NCBI RefSeq assembly: GCF_025770735.1
Contig: NZ_JAODPB010000002.1
Location: forward strand, 434,001-498,000
Length of the DNA: 64,000 nt
Direction of reading: 5' to 3'
DNA from: Shouchella tritolerans
GTDB lineage: Bacteria > Bacillota > Bacilli > Bacillales > Bacillaceae_D
Shown: one piece after another, positions 23,756 through 32,713 of the stretch
Layout: every line of letters begins with the position of its first letter
Position numbering within the stretch: the first letter of the stretch is position 1
The notes under the pieces: generated by a model
Seen by the model: the letters and a program-made list of their open reading frames with translations, nothing else
Databases searched by the model: none
Told to the model about the DNA's origin: nothing
Program-made: the position numbers and the translations under genes

Positions 23756-24880
23756 GTGGCGCAAATAAATGCGGTGTACTATGTAAGTGATTCAAATGAA
23801 TTTATTGAGGAAAAAGCAGAGAAAATGGCCACTGGGCTCACGGCTAAGCCTTGGCAAGAAATGCCTGAAGCTGAGAAACAGGAAAGCTTTGCTTATAAAG
23901 GAAAAGTCGTTTCCATTAACACGGACCCCTCTTACGGAGAAGGCAGCATTGTGACAATTTCATTCCCCGTTGCCTATGAAGTTCCAGACTTTCCCTCCAT
24001 TTTAACAACGACATATGGCAGGTTGTCTTACGAACCGAATGTAAAACTGCTTGATTTGCAGTTTTCCAACGACTTAGTGGAGAGATTTCCAGGACCGCTC
24101 TATGGCATAGAAGGAATCCGTGATCTTGTGGAAGTAGAAGGACGCCCGCTAGCGATGAGCGTTGCAAAAGGGGCGATTGGCCGTTCAATTGATTCCTTTC
24201 ATGAACAAATGCTCGCTCATAGTTATGGCGGCATTGACATCATTCAAGATGATGAGCGGCTATTTGAACACAATTGGACGCCGTACGAACAACGGGTGCC
24301 CGCTGGGTTAGCTGCTATTGCTGAAGCAGCAGAACGGACAGGGCGAACGCCGTTGTATGTCGTCAATCTCACTGGCAAAACATTTGAGTTAAAAGAGCGG
24401 GCGAGAGAGGCAATTGGCTTAGGAGCGCCGGCATTGATGCTAAATGTGTATGCGTATGGGATTGATGTACTCCAAGGCCTTCGTGAAGATCCAGAAATTG
24501 ATGTACCGATTTTTGCCCATTCCTCATTAACAGGAATGATGACACGCTCCAAACAGCATGGCATTGCCTCCCGTCTTTTGTTAGGAAAGCTGCTGCGCAT
24601 GGCAGGAGCCGACGCAGTTCTGTTTCCTTCGCCTTATGGCAGGATTGGCATAAATGCAGATGAAGCGCAACGGGTGAAAGACCAGCTGACAATGACGACT
24701 CAAATAAAGCGCGCCTTTCCGATTCCTTCTGCTGGCATTGATTTTCAAACAATTGCCACTGTCCGTCAAGATTTTGGCGAAGATGTCATTATCAACCTCG
24801 GCGGCAGCGTCCACCGCTATAAAGGTGGTGTAGAAGCAGGGGGCAAAGCGTTTATCGAGGCAATCAACAACACGAACTAA
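23756..24880 (+). CDS. RuBisCO-like protein (form IV, MtnW/YkrW-related) with Lys to Gln at the carbamylation site
   Basis: Large-subunit RuBisCO fold: an N-terminal alpha/beta domain to about residue 110, then a TIM barrel. Family segments include RFPGPLYGIEGIRDLV, the MSVAKGAIGR strand with Lys138, NLTGKTFELKERA, GAPALMLNVYAYG, FPSPYGRIGI and NLGGSVHRYKGG. The metal-site motif is GGIDIIQDDE, where other RuBisCO and MtnW proteins have Lys in KDDE. Gln164 (codon 24245-24247) replaces the carbamylated Lys, while the Asp and Glu ligands remain. No methionine-salvage genes are adjacent. GTG 23756 follows AGGAGG at seven bases. Its reaction is unknown; 2,3-diketo-5-methylthiopentyl-phosphate enolase activity is doubtful. 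Confidence 0.88.
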   Translation: MAQINAVYYVSDSNEFIEEKAEKMATGLTAKPWQEMPEAEKQESFAYKGKVVSINTDPSYGEGSIVTISFPVAYEVPDFPSILTTTYGRLSYEPNVKLLDLQFSNDLVERFPGPLYGIEGIRDLVEVEGRPLAMSVAKGAIGRSIDSFHEQMLAHSYGGIDIIQDDERLFEHNWTPYEQRVPAGLAAIAEAAERTGRTPLYVVNLTGKTFELKERAREAIGLGAPALMLNVYAYGIDVLQGLREDPEIDVPIFAHSSLTGMMTRSKQHGIASRLLLGKLLRMAGADAVLFPSPYGRIGINADEAQRVKDQLTMTTQIKRAFPIPSAGIDFQTIATVRQDFGEDVIINLGGSVHRYKGGVEAGGKAFIEAINNTN

Positions 24881-24885
24881 AAAAG

Positions 24886-24915
24886 AAACGAGTTGGGCAT
24901 AGCCCAACTCGTTTT
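24886..24915. terminator. Bidirectional terminator
   Basis: A perfect 13-bp stem (AAACGAGTTGGGC and complement) with a 3-base loop, T-rich on both outer sides, lies between the convergent RuBisCO-like and uppP genes. Confidence 0.92.
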
Positions 24916-24934
24916 ATGATGTGTATGACAGAAT

Positions 24935-25768
24935 TTAAATGTCTGCACTCCCCAATGTATCTTGGAAAATAAAGACGAGAATGGCGACGATAAAACAATA
25001 GACGGCAAAATAGACTAGTTTGCTTTTGCGGACAAGGTTCAAGAAAAAGACAATCCCAAGCCAAGAAGCAATAAACGTAACTAGAAAGGAAGCGGCAAGC
25101 TCAAATAAGCCAGTGTTAGCGAGCAGTTCCCCTGATAGCAGGTCGTCAATGGCCAACACAGAAGATCCTAAAATAACTGGGATCGAAAGTAAAAAGGAAA
25201 AACGGACAGCCGTTTCCTTGTTTAGACCAGCAAACATGCCGACAATTAAAGTCGTACCAGAGCGTGAAAGCCCAGGAACAAGCGCTAGGCATTGGCCTAG
25301 TCCCACGATAATCGAATCCCAAATCGTCATTTCTTTTTCTGTGCGGTTTCCGTGGCGGACAAAACGTTCTATAATGATTAGGAATAGACCGGTGACCACA
25401 AGTGCCAAGGCAATAAAAATAGGCGCTTTAAACGTTTCGCTTATGTAGTCTTCGAACAAAATGCCGGCAACACCCGTAATGCCCGTGGCGACAACTAAAT
25501 AAATAGCGAACCAAAACATCGCTTTATTTTGCGGCGTTCGTTTTGTGAAATAGGCAAAAAAACCGCGAATAATCTCAATCAAATCATGGCGGTAATAAAG
25601 AATAACCGCAAGAACAGAAGCGAGATGAAGGAGAATTTCAAAGCTAAAGCCGGCAAATGTCATGCCGAATAGGGATTGGACAATAATCAAATGGGCGGAA
25701 CTTGAAATCGGCAAAAACTCTGTAATTCCTTGAACAAGTCCAAGGATGACTGCTTCTAGTAAACTCAT
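24935..25768 (-). CDS. uppP: Undecaprenyl-diphosphatase UppP/BacA
   Basis: Integral membrane enzyme that dephosphorylates undecaprenyl diphosphate so the lipid carrier for wall synthesis can be reused; extra copies give bacitracin resistance. The BacA motifs are clear: LGLVQGITEFLPISSSAHL near residues 9-27 and the second motif LVPGLSRSGTTLIVGMFAGL near 163-182. Around seven to eight membrane helices span the 277 residues. ATG 25768 follows AAGGGA. Monocistronic between two divergent or convergent neighbours. Confidence 0.95.
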   Translation of the reverse strand: MSLLEAVILGLVQGITEFLPISSSAHLIIVQSLFGMTFAGFSFEILLHLASVLAVILYYRHDLIEIIRGFFAYFTKRTPQNKAMFWFAIYLVVATGITGVAGILFEDYISETFKAPIFIALALVVTGLFLIIIERFVRHGNRTEKEMTIWDSIIVGLGQCLALVPGLSRSGTTLIVGMFAGLNKETAVRFSFLLSIPVILGSSVLAIDDLLSGELLANTGLFELAASFLVTFIASWLGIVFFLNLVRKSKLVYFAVYCFIVAILVFIFQDTLGSADI

Positions 25769-25860
25769 AAGTGAATTCCCTTCTGCTTATTAGTTTGATA
25801 TAAATGGAACTGTTTTATTCTAGCAAACTTTTGGCGAATCGGAAAGGGGCAACCACATCA

Positions 25861-26379
25861 ATGCAGAAACGGAGATGGACATTCGTTGTGCTTGCTGGAG
25901 CATGCATAGCGATTGTGTTTTTTATATGGCAATTTAATGGAGAATCAAAACCGGTGCAGGCGGGGGATCAATTGTTGGACATAGAGCTTGACGTATATAA
26001 GGGTTCGAGCGCTTCTTTTAGCGATTACCAAGACGGCGTGCTCGTCTTAAACGTGTGGGCATCATGGTGCGAACCGTGTATACGGGAGATGCCTGCATTA
26101 ATGGAAGTGGCAGAAGACTATCGAAATAGAGGAGTGTCTGTCATCACTGTCAACAGCCAGTCGAAAGAATTGCGCCCTGAAGATGCGATCGAGTTTATAG
26201 AAGAGCAAGGTTTGACGCTGCCGGTTTTTTTTGATTCTGAAGGGGCATTTATGCAAGCGTTTAAGCCTTCATCATTGCCAACGACTTACATCATTGATCA
26301 AAACAACGTTGTCACCGATGTGCTCGTCGGCGAAGTAACGAAAGAAAGGATCGATAACAAGTTGCAGGAACTTCTCTGA
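25861..26379 (+). CDS. Membrane-anchored thioredoxin-like protein (ResA/TlpA family)
   Basis: An N-terminal anchor (about residues 6-24) precedes an extracytoplasmic thioredoxin fold with the active site WCEPC, Cys70 and Cys73, and the cis-Pro segment SSLPTTYIID. Such proteins reduce or exchange disulfides outside the membrane, for instance in cytochrome c maturation (ResA) or spore cortex formation (StoA). Neighbours do not decide between these. ATG 25861 is chosen over a frame open to 25804, as GAAAGGGG is upstream, although its spacing of about 11 bases is long. 172 residues. Confidence 0.82.
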   Translation: MQKRRWTFVVLAGACIAIVFFIWQFNGESKPVQAGDQLLDIELDVYKGSSASFSDYQDGVLVLNVWASWCEPCIREMPALMEVAEDYRNRGVSVITVNSQSKELRPEDAIEFIEEQGLTLPVFFDSEGAFMQAFKPSSLPTTYIIDQNNVVTDVLVGEVTKERIDNKLQELL

Positions 26380-26380
26380 A

Positions 26381-26545
26381 CTATTTTATTCGCTTTAGAG
26401 GAGGATTGTTTTTTTCTACGGGCTTCCATGCTGAATGCCAAGCAACAACAGTGTCAAATGTTTTAGCAGCCTGTTTTAACGCAGTGAGCACTTCCCATTT
26501 TTGCCCAATGAGTATGATGCTATTCTCGCGATGGTATCGTTTCAT
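26381..26545 (-). CDS. mciZ: MciZ-like inhibitor of FtsZ
   Basis: A 54-residue protein starting MKRYHRENSIILIGQKWEVL, followed by TALKQAAKTFDTVVAW. It aligns with B. subtilis MciZ, a 40-residue SigE-controlled peptide that caps FtsZ filaments in the mother cell: basic start, hydrophobic strand, WEx, xLK, TFxxVxxW. The C-terminal extension of about 14 residues (KPVEKNNPPLKRIK) is longer than in B. subtilis. GGGAGGTG precedes the ATG. It is divergent from nudF, as expected for this gene neighbourhood. Too short for many gene callers. Confidence 0.85.
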   Translation of the reverse strand: MKRYHRENSIILIGQKWEVLTALKQAAKTFDTVVAWHSAWKPVEKNNPPLKRIK

Positions 26546-26618
26546 AAAAGCACCTCCCGTTCAAGTATGATACACTTTTATGCACTACATACATCAAAGA
26601 TGACAAGGTGGGTACCAA

Positions 26619-27158
26619 ATGAAAGAGTTGACTGAACAAACCATTGCGAAGCAAACGATTCATAAAGGAAAATTGATTCAGCTTGATGTAGAGGACGTCA
26701 AACTTCCAGACGGAACCATCGCAAAACGGGAGTTGGTGCGCCATCCTGGCGCAGTTGCTGTAGTCGCCATCACCGAAGATGACAAACTGGTGCTAGTGGA
26801 GCAATACCGTAAAGCACTAGAAAAGGCGATAATTGAAATCCCAGCTGGAAAAATGGAACCTGGTGAAGCACCTGAAAAAACAGCTAGGCGTGAACTGGTT
26901 GAGGAAACAGGTTATCAAGCTGAGTCGTTAACATTCATCACGTCATTTTATACATCGCCAGGCTTTGCAGATGAGCTTGTATACGTATATGAAGCAACAG
27001 GGCTAAAAAAAGGCGACCAATGCCTTGATGAAGGAGAATTCGTCCGTGTGTTAGAATTGACCGAAACAGAGTGTGACCAGCTTGAGCAGGAAGGGCGGAT
27101 TCATGACGCGAAAACAAGTTACGCTTTGCAATACTGGAAATTAAAAAATCGCCGCTAA
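26619..27158 (+). CDS. nudF: ADP-ribose pyrophosphatase NudF (Nudix)
   Basis: Hydrolyses ADP-ribose to AMP and ribose 5-phosphate. The Nudix box starts at Gly77 (GKMEPGEAPEKTARRELVEE) and fits GX5EX7REUXEEXGU exactly. An N-terminal strand-exchange part and the segment TSFYTSPGFADEL are typical for the ADP-ribose group. 179 residues against 185 in B. subtilis. ATG follows AAGGTGGG. The order mciZ, nudF, spoIIM, fur is as in B. subtilis. Confidence 0.93.
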   Translation: MKELTEQTIAKQTIHKGKLIQLDVEDVKLPDGTIAKRELVRHPGAVAVVAITEDDKLVLVEQYRKALEKAIIEIPAGKMEPGEAPEKTARRELVEETGYQAESLTFITSFYTSPGFADELVYVYEATGLKKGDQCLDEGEFVRVLELTETECDQLEQEGRIHDAKTSYALQYWKLKNRR

Positions 27159-27211
27159 ACAGTCATAGCCTTCTTTTGCTGCTCATAAAGTAGAGCAGGA
27201 GGGGACAGGCT

Positions 27212-27856
27212 ATGAACAATCCAAACCGCGTCTATGAAGCGATTGCTAGACATGTAGAAAACAACCGGTCGACTTATATTTTTACAAGTGTCCTATTTCT
27301 AATTGGCGTTGTTTTCGGCGCCATTGTCGTCAACAGCCTTAGTTTGTCGCAGCGGCACGACTTGTTTACATATTTAAGTCAATTTTTTGATGAAATGAAA
27401 AATGGGTCTGTGGTCACATCACCAAGTGAGCTGTTTGTCCACAGTTTTACTCATTATGGCAAATATATCGGTTTAATGTGGATCCTTGGCATCTCATTGA
27501 TTGGATTGCCAGCTATCTTTGTACTTATTTTTGTCAAAGGCCTCGTTATTGGCTTTACGGTCGGGTTTTTAGTGAACCAAATGGGTGCACAAGGATTTCT
27601 GCTTGCGTTTGTGTCTGTCTTGCCACAGAATGTTGTGTTAGTTCCTGCGTTTATTGTTGTTGGCACAGCGAGTGTGTCATTTTGCCTGCGTTTAATCAAG
27701 CAAACGTTTGCCAAAGGGCTAAAAGAGCCGATTTTTCCTCCTTTTTTCCGGTACACGACACTCGTTTTAATTGTTGGCGCATTTGTTACTGTCGCTTCTG
27801 TGTTTGAAGCATACGTATCGCCACTATTAATGAAATGGGTCCTGGCCTCTTTTTAG
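27212..27856 (+). CDS. spoIIM: Stage II sporulation protein M
   Basis: Polytopic membrane protein of the SpoIID-SpoIIM-SpoIIP complex, which drives engulfment of the forespore and degrades septal peptidoglycan. About five membrane helices are visible, including FTSVLFLIGVVFGAIVVN near 25, LMWILGISLIGLPAIFVLIF near 90 and a last one near 190. 214 residues, same as B. subtilis SpoIIM. AGGAGGGG precedes the ATG. A nested inverted repeat follows the stop. Confidence 0.93.
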   Translation: MNNPNRVYEAIARHVENNRSTYIFTSVLFLIGVVFGAIVVNSLSLSQRHDLFTYLSQFFDEMKNGSVVTSPSELFVHSFTHYGKYIGLMWILGISLIGLPAIFVLIFVKGLVIGFTVGFLVNQMGAQGFLLAFVSVLPQNVVLVPAFIVVGTASVSFCLRLIKQTFAKGLKEPIFPPFFRYTTLVLIVGAFVTVASVFEAYVSPLLMKWVLASF

Positions 27857-27904
27857 AATAATTCCAACATGATAAATGATATTCATTTGCAGATTGGAAT
27901 TATT
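27857..27904. promoter_or_regulatory. Nested inverted repeat between spoIIM and fur (terminator or operator)
   Basis: An 11-bp perfect outer repeat (AATAATTCCAA at 27857-27867 and TTGGAATTATT at 27894-27904) encloses AAATGATATTCATTT at 27874-27888, with the same centre. The inner part resembles a 7-1-7 Fur-family box. It ends six bases before the fur -35. It may end spoIIM transcripts, bind a metalloregulator, or both. Confidence 0.5.
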
Positions 27905-27909
27905 ATTAA

Positions 27910-27938
27910 TTGACAACTGTTCTCTTCTCATTTATAAT
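27910..27938 (+). promoter_or_regulatory. Consensus SigA promoter of fur
   Basis: TTGACA and TATAAT with a 17-base spacer are both perfect. The -10 is part of TTATAAT, a left half of a PerR box, but the right half is not conserved. Confidence 0.9.
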
Positions 27939-27976
27939 AAATGTACATTTAGATCGCTTTTGAGTAGGAGGCCGTT

Positions 27977-28468
27977 ATGGAAAATCGATTAGAGCGGATT
28001 AAAAAGCAAATGCATGCTCAGAGCTATAAATTAACGCCTCAGCGCGAAGCGACAGTAATGGTTTTACTTGAACATGAAGAGGACCATTTGAGTGCTGAGG
28101 ACGTCTACCTCCTTGTTAAAGAAAAAGCGCCTGAGATTGGTTTGGCGACGGTTTACCGCACACTAGAACTATTGACAGAACTCAATGTTGTTGACAAAAT
28201 CAACTTCGGCGATGGCGTTTCCCGTTTTGACTTGCGCAAAGAGGGGGCAAATCATTTTCATCACCATCTTGTCTGCATTGAGTGTGGCGCAGTTGATGAA
28301 ATTACAGAGGATTTGCTTGGCGATGTCGAAGCGGTAGTAGAACGGGATTTTTCCTTTAAAATCAAAGACCATCGGTTAACGTTCCACGGAATATGCTATC
28401 GTTGCCAAGAGCAGCCTAGTAAAGAACAGAATGGCCAGGGCAGCAAACAATTAAATGAGCAAACGTAA
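27977..28468 (+). CDS. fur: Ferric uptake regulator Fur
   Basis: Iron-dependent repressor with the N-terminal winged helix (LTPQREATVMVLLEHEEDHL and GLATVYRTLELLTEL) and a dimerisation/metal domain with HFHHHLVCIECG (structural zinc Cys100/Cys103) and a second CxxC pair in CYRCQE. The B. subtilis orthologue is also in the spoIIM-yqzK-fur-xerD (ripX) region, which favours Fur over PerR or Zur. The tail after CYRC is extended by about 20 polar residues. AGGAGG precedes the ATG. 163 residues. Confidence 0.9.
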   Translation: MENRLERIKKQMHAQSYKLTPQREATVMVLLEHEEDHLSAEDVYLLVKEKAPEIGLATVYRTLELLTELNVVDKINFGDGVSRFDLRKEGANHFHHHLVCIECGAVDEITEDLLGDVEAVVERDFSFKIKDHRLTFHGICYRCQEQPSKEQNGQGSKQLNEQT

Positions 28469-28517
28469 AAAGGATTTTCTACTAATGGAGCCCAGTACAT
28501 AGGGCTTCCGTTTAATC

Positions 28518-28564
28518 GGTCAACCGGCGTGAGGGTATTGTCCCCAGTCGGTTGGCCTTTTTTC
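28518..28564 (+). terminator. Terminator of fur
   Basis: An 11-bp stem with two G-T pairs (GGTCAACCGGC and GTCGGTTGGCC) is followed by TTTTTTT. Confidence 0.85.
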
Positions 28565-28704
28565 GTGGCTGTTTCCAATGGGAGGATGCCATCTGAACCA
28601 TTTTTATTTGTCTATTGCCGTTTTATAAATCACGTTTGTACGTATAGAATGAGGCAAAACCGGCATAGGTTAATAGTATAACGATCGAACAATGGAGTGA
28701 TGAA

Positions 28705-28926
28705 ATGGCAAAATCCTTATTGCAGATGGCTAAGGCGGCGATCCTGTTTACGTTGTGCACGACCATCTTTTATTATGGTATTCTATGGGTGAGCCATGAA
28801 TTTAGCGAGTACCATAAGTATGACGAGCCTGAAGGAAAGGCGTTAAAAGTAATGAGCATGAATGTTGGCGAATCAGACTTATCAATCGACGAGCGGATAA
28901 AAAGGTTCTTATGGATGGGAGAATAA
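28705..28926 (+). CDS. yqzK: YqzK-family (DUF4227) protein
   Basis: A 73-residue protein with one membrane helix near residues 10-30 (AAILFTLCTTIFYYGILWVS) and the conserved tail RIKRFLWMGE typical of DUF4227/YqzK. Function is unknown, but the gene is consistently next to xerD in Bacilli. It ends 22 bases before xerD and is probably cotranscribed. GGAGTG precedes the ATG. Confidence 0.88.
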   Translation: MAKSLLQMAKAAILFTLCTTIFYYGILWVSHEFSEYHKYDEPEGKALKVMSMNVGESDLSIDERIKRFLWMGE

Positions 28927-28948
28927 GCGGTTAAAGGAGCAATTCCTC

Positions 28949-29842
28949 ATGGCAATGGAACACGATATTCAAGAGTTTATCCATTTTATTAAAGTGGAAA
29001 AAGGGCTGTCGCCAAATACAATCGAGTCGTATGCAAGGGACTTAAAGCAATATGGCGTCTATTTAAAGGATCGAGGGATCGACCAATTTACCCGAGTGGA
29101 CAGGTCAACGTTGCAACATTATTTATATACGCTAAAGGAAGCAGGAAAGTCTTCGGCGACGATTGCAAGGAACGTCACCACGCTTCGAGCGCTGCACCAA
29201 TTTTTGTACCGTGAAAAATGGACAGACCATGACCCGACATTATGGATCGAGACGCCACGCATCGATAAAAAACTGCCAGGTGTCCTTTCGATCGAGGAAG
29301 TTGATGCACTGCTAGCTGCCCCAGATTCATCTACGCCGTTTGGTTTGCGCAATAAAGCGATGCTAGAGCTTCTCTATGCATCTGGCATGCGTGTAACAGA
29401 ATTGATTTCTCTTGGGCTCGATGACGTCCACTTGTCCATGGGGTTTGTCCGTGTCATCGGAAAAGGGAATAAAGAGCGGATCGTACCTTTAGGCAAAGAA
29501 GCGACCAAAGCTTTAAATACCTATTTAGAACGGGGCAGACGTGCGTTGCTTAAGCATGAACGGCATGATAAATTGTTTGTCAATCACCATGGCCGCCCCA
29601 TTAGCAGGCAAGGTTTTTGGAAAATCATGAAGCAACTAGCAAAAACGGCGAACATAAAAAAAGATTTTAGCCCACATACCCTTCGCCATTCTTTTGCGAC
29701 GCATTTGCTTGAAAATGGGGCTGATTTGCGTTCTGTTCAAGAAATGCTCGGCCATGCCGATTTGTCGACAACACAAATATATACACATGTAACAAAAACG
29801 CGTATGAAAGATGTTTATTCTCGCTACCATCCTCGCGCTTAA
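28949..29842 (+). CDS. xerD: Site-specific tyrosine recombinase XerD (RipX)
   Basis: Resolves chromosome dimers at dif together with XerC (CodV). The N-terminal SAM-like domain runs to about residue 105. All catalytic residues are present: Arg148 in SGMRVTEL, Lys172 in GKGNKER, His243 and Arg246 in HTLRHSFA, His269 in LGHADLSTT and Tyr278 in IYTH. 297 residues. AAAGGAG lies nine bases before ATG 28949. The position between yqzK and drm is the same as ripX in B. subtilis. Confidence 0.93.
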   Translation: MAMEHDIQEFIHFIKVEKGLSPNTIESYARDLKQYGVYLKDRGIDQFTRVDRSTLQHYLYTLKEAGKSSATIARNVTTLRALHQFLYREKWTDHDPTLWIETPRIDKKLPGVLSIEEVDALLAAPDSSTPFGLRNKAMLELLYASGMRVTELISLGLDDVHLSMGFVRVIGKGNKERIVPLGKEATKALNTYLERGRRALLKHERHDKLFVNHHGRPISRQGFWKIMKQLAKTANIKKDFSPHTLRHSFATHLLENGADLRSVQEMLGHADLSTTQIYTHVTKTRMKDVYSRYHPRA

Positions 29843-29932
29843 GCCCGAAATGAAATCATAACAGCGTCTGGAATAACGGGTAGAAAGCGGATGGGAAGCA
29901 AAAGGTTGAATACATTCGAGAGAAGGGAAATT

Positions 29933-31117
29933 ATGAAGAAACGGTTTGAACGGATTTTTTTAATTGTCATGGATTCAGTCGGGATTGGTGAAGCGCCAGA
30001 TGCTAAAGACTTTGGCGATGAAGGGACAAACACGCTTGGTTCCATTGCAGAGGCTTTTAATGGCCTAAATGTTCCTGAATTAGAAAAGCTTGGCCTTGGC
30101 AAAATTGCTCCTTTAAAAGGGGTTAAAGATGTCCCGACTCCACTGGCAAGCTACGGAATCATGCAAGAAGCGTCCTTAGGAAAAGATACAATGACAGGTC
30201 ATTGGGAAATAATGGGTTTACATATTACAAAACCATTCCAAGTGTTTCCGGATGGGTTTCCGACGGAGCTGCTTGAGCAACTTAAAAGCGAAACAGGACG
30301 AGGCATCATTGGAAATAAAGTCGCATCAGGTACAGAGATTTTGGATGAATTAGGCGAAGAGCATGTGAAAACAGGTGATTTAATTGTCTATACATCAGCT
30401 GATTCTGTTTTGCAAATTGCCGCCCATGAAGAAGTCGTGCCTTTGGAAGAGCTTTATGATATTTGCAAGAAGGCCCGCAAGTTGACATTAGCTCCGGAGT
30501 ACATGGTTGGCCGTGTGATTGCAAGGCCGTTCGTTGGCGAACCAGGCAAGTGGAAACGGACAGCAAACCGCCATGATTATGCGCTAAAGCCATTTGGTCG
30601 TACAGTGATGAATACGCTTGAAGATGCAGGGCTTGCTTCCATCGCGTTAGGCAAAATTTCCGACATTTATGATGGGGAAGGCGTTACAAAAGCAGTCCGC
30701 ACCGCTTCGAATGAGGATGGTATGGACAAGCTAGCAGAACAAATAAATACATCTTTCGAAGGGCTTTGTTTTTTAAATTTAGTCGATTTTGATGCACTTT
30801 ATGGCCATAGACGAGATGTGATCGGGTATGGAGAGGCGATTATGGCATTTGATCAACGACTTGGGGAAATCTTGCCCCGATTAGGAGACGAAGACTTGCT
30901 GATCATTACAGCCGATCACGGCAATGACCCTACGCATACAGGTACCGACCATACAAGGGAATATGTGCCCTTGCTCGTGTACAATAAAGGGATAAAACCA
31001 GTCAATCTCGGGAAACGCCGAACATTTGCTGACATAGGGGCAACTGTTGCCGACAATTTTCAAGTGGAATTGCCTAGCAACGGAACGAGCTTTTTAGCAG
31101 AACTAAAACCTGAGTAA
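29933..31117 (+). CDS. deoB: Phosphopentomutase
   Basis: Interconverts (deoxy)ribose 1- and 5-phosphates in nucleoside salvage. It belongs to the alkaline-phosphatase superfamily: [20 protein letters not shown] at the start holds the first metal ligand, KDTMTGHWE carries the phosphorylated Thr, and [16 protein letters not shown] holds late metal ligands. ATG 29933 gives 394 residues, the usual length, with AGAAGGGA upstream. An open frame to 29891 has no ribosome site. It precedes pdp, whose product ribose 1-phosphate it uses. Confidence 0.95.
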   Translation: MKKRFERIFLIVMDSVGIGEAPDAKDFGDEGTNTLGSIAEAFNGLNVPELEKLGLGKIAPLKGVKDVPTPLASYGIMQEASLGKDTMTGHWEIMGLHITKPFQVFPDGFPTELLEQLKSETGRGIIGNKVASGTEILDELGEEHVKTGDLIVYTSADSVLQIAAHEEVVPLEELYDICKKARKLTLAPEYMVGRVIARPFVGEPGKWKRTANRHDYALKPFGRTVMNTLEDAGLASIALGKISDIYDGEGVTKAVRTASNEDGMDKLAEQINTSFEGLCFLNLVDFDALYGHRRDVIGYGEAIMAFDQRLGEILPRLGDEDLLIITADHGNDPTHTGTDHTREYVPLLVYNKGIKPVNLGKRRTFADIGATVADNFQVELPSNGTSFLAELKPE

Positions 31118-31223
31118 AGCGTTATTTCAGTTAAAAAAGTCAGCTATCAAAGCAGGGCAAGCTACTAAAAATCCGGCAAGGAACAGCAGCTGCTTTTCTT
31201 TGCCGTTGGAGGGAGAATCAGCG

Positions 31224-32531
31224 ATGAGAATGGTCGATCTAATCGATAAAAAGCGTGATGGCAAGGTTCTTACAAAGGAAGAAATCCGCTGGGTCATTGA
31301 TGGGTATACAAACGGCACCATTCCTGATTACCAAATGGCGGCGCTGTCAATGGCGATTTACTTTAAGGACATGAACAAAGAAGAACGGGCAGAGCTGACC
31401 CTGGCAATGGCGGAATCAGGGGATATGATTGATTTGAGCGCGATTGAAGGAGTGAAAGTTGATAAGCACTCTACAGGGGGTGTTGGCGATAAAACGACGA
31501 TCGCCCTTGCTCCACTCGTTGCTTCTGTCGGTGTTCCTGTCGCGAAAATGTCAGGAAGGGGGCTAGGCCACACTGGCGGTACGATTGATAAGCTCGAAGC
31601 CATTCCTGGTTTTTCGGTCGAAATGGATACAGATACGTTTCTGAAACGAGTGAATGAACAACATCTTGCCCTCGCAGGCCAAACGGGCAACTTAACACCT
31701 GCCGACAAAAAGCTCTATAGCTTACGCGATGTTACAGGCACAGTCAACTCAACCCCGTTAATCGCTAGCTCGATTATGAGTAAAAAAATTGCTTCAGGCG
31801 CTGATGCCATTGTACTCGATGTGAAATGCGGATCTGGTGCTTTTATGAAGACATTGGATCATGCCGTTGAGCTTGCCGAAGCCATGGTTGAAATCGGATC
31901 GAGTGTTGGCCGTGAGACGATGGCTGTCATTTCAGACATGAGCCAACCTTTAGGAAGGGCAGTCGGCAATGCCCTAGAAGTGAAAGAAGCCTTTGCTGTC
32001 TTGAAAGGCGAAGGGCCTGCTGATGTCCGCGAGCTTTGTCTTGTATTAGGCAGCCACATGGTTTATTTGGCTAAACGAGCGGAGTCTGTCGAAGCGGCGC
32101 GGCAGCTTCTTGAAGAGGCGATTCAAAACGGTGACGCGCTGGAGACGCTGAAAACCTTTATTGCTACACAAGGTGGTGACCCATCGGTCGTCGAAAATCC
32201 AGCACAAATGCCCCAAGCAGCCGAGCAGATCGCTGTCTCTACTAAAAAAGCAGGCTATATTAAAGAAATTGCAGCCGATAAAATTGGCACAGCCGCTATG
32301 AAGCTTGGTGCAGGAAGGGCAACAAAAGAAGACGACATTGATTTAGCGGTCGGCCTTGTACTTGAAAAGAAAACAGGCGATTACGTAAAGGCAGGAGAGA
32401 CGCTTGCAACCCTTTACGCCAACGAACAAGGGATAGAGGAAGCAAAAAAGCTTGTAGAAGATGCTTATCATATTGTCAGTGAGAATGTGGAACGACCAAC
32501 GCTCATTTATAAAGAAATCTACGGCCAATAG
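31224..32531 (+). CDS. pdp: Pyrimidine-nucleoside phosphorylase
   Basis: Phosphorolyses uridine, thymidine and deoxyuridine. The DeoA family motifs are clear: [34 protein letters not shown] (phosphate site) near residue 80, [20 protein letters not shown] and [10 protein letters not shown]. 435 residues. GGAGGGAG precedes ATG 31224. It follows deoB by 106 bases; in B. subtilis pdp lies in the dra-nupC-pdp operon and punA follows drm, so the gene arrangement here is different. Confidence 0.95.
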   Translation: MRMVDLIDKKRDGKVLTKEEIRWVIDGYTNGTIPDYQMAALSMAIYFKDMNKEERAELTLAMAESGDMIDLSAIEGVKVDKHSTGGVGDKTTIALAPLVASVGVPVAKMSGRGLGHTGGTIDKLEAIPGFSVEMDTDTFLKRVNEQHLALAGQTGNLTPADKKLYSLRDVTGTVNSTPLIASSIMSKKIASGADAIVLDVKCGSGAFMKTLDHAVELAEAMVEIGSSVGRETMAVISDMSQPLGRAVGNALEVKEAFAVLKGEGPADVRELCLVLGSHMVYLAKRAESVEAARQLLEEAIQNGDALETLKTFIATQGGDPSVVENPAQMPQAAEQIAVSTKKAGYIKEIAADKIGTAAMKLGAGRATKEDDIDLAVGLVLEKKTGDYVKAGETLATLYANEQGIEEAKKLVEDAYHIVSENVERPTLIYKEIYGQ

Positions 32532-32713
32532 TTCGCTAAAATATTCCTCATTTTGTCATGAAGAATAACCGTGGCGAATAGATTAACTAACACCTAAAAG
32601 AGGCGCCTTTCAACACTGCTAAAAATAACGAGGTTTAGGAAAAAAATCGATGTTTAAATAACAGCATAAAGGTGTATACCATTCATAAAGCAGATAAAAA
32701 GGAGTGCATATAG

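Noticed and set aside
32640-32713. OhrR operator upstream of ohr
   Set aside because: No TACAATT-type inverted repeat was found.
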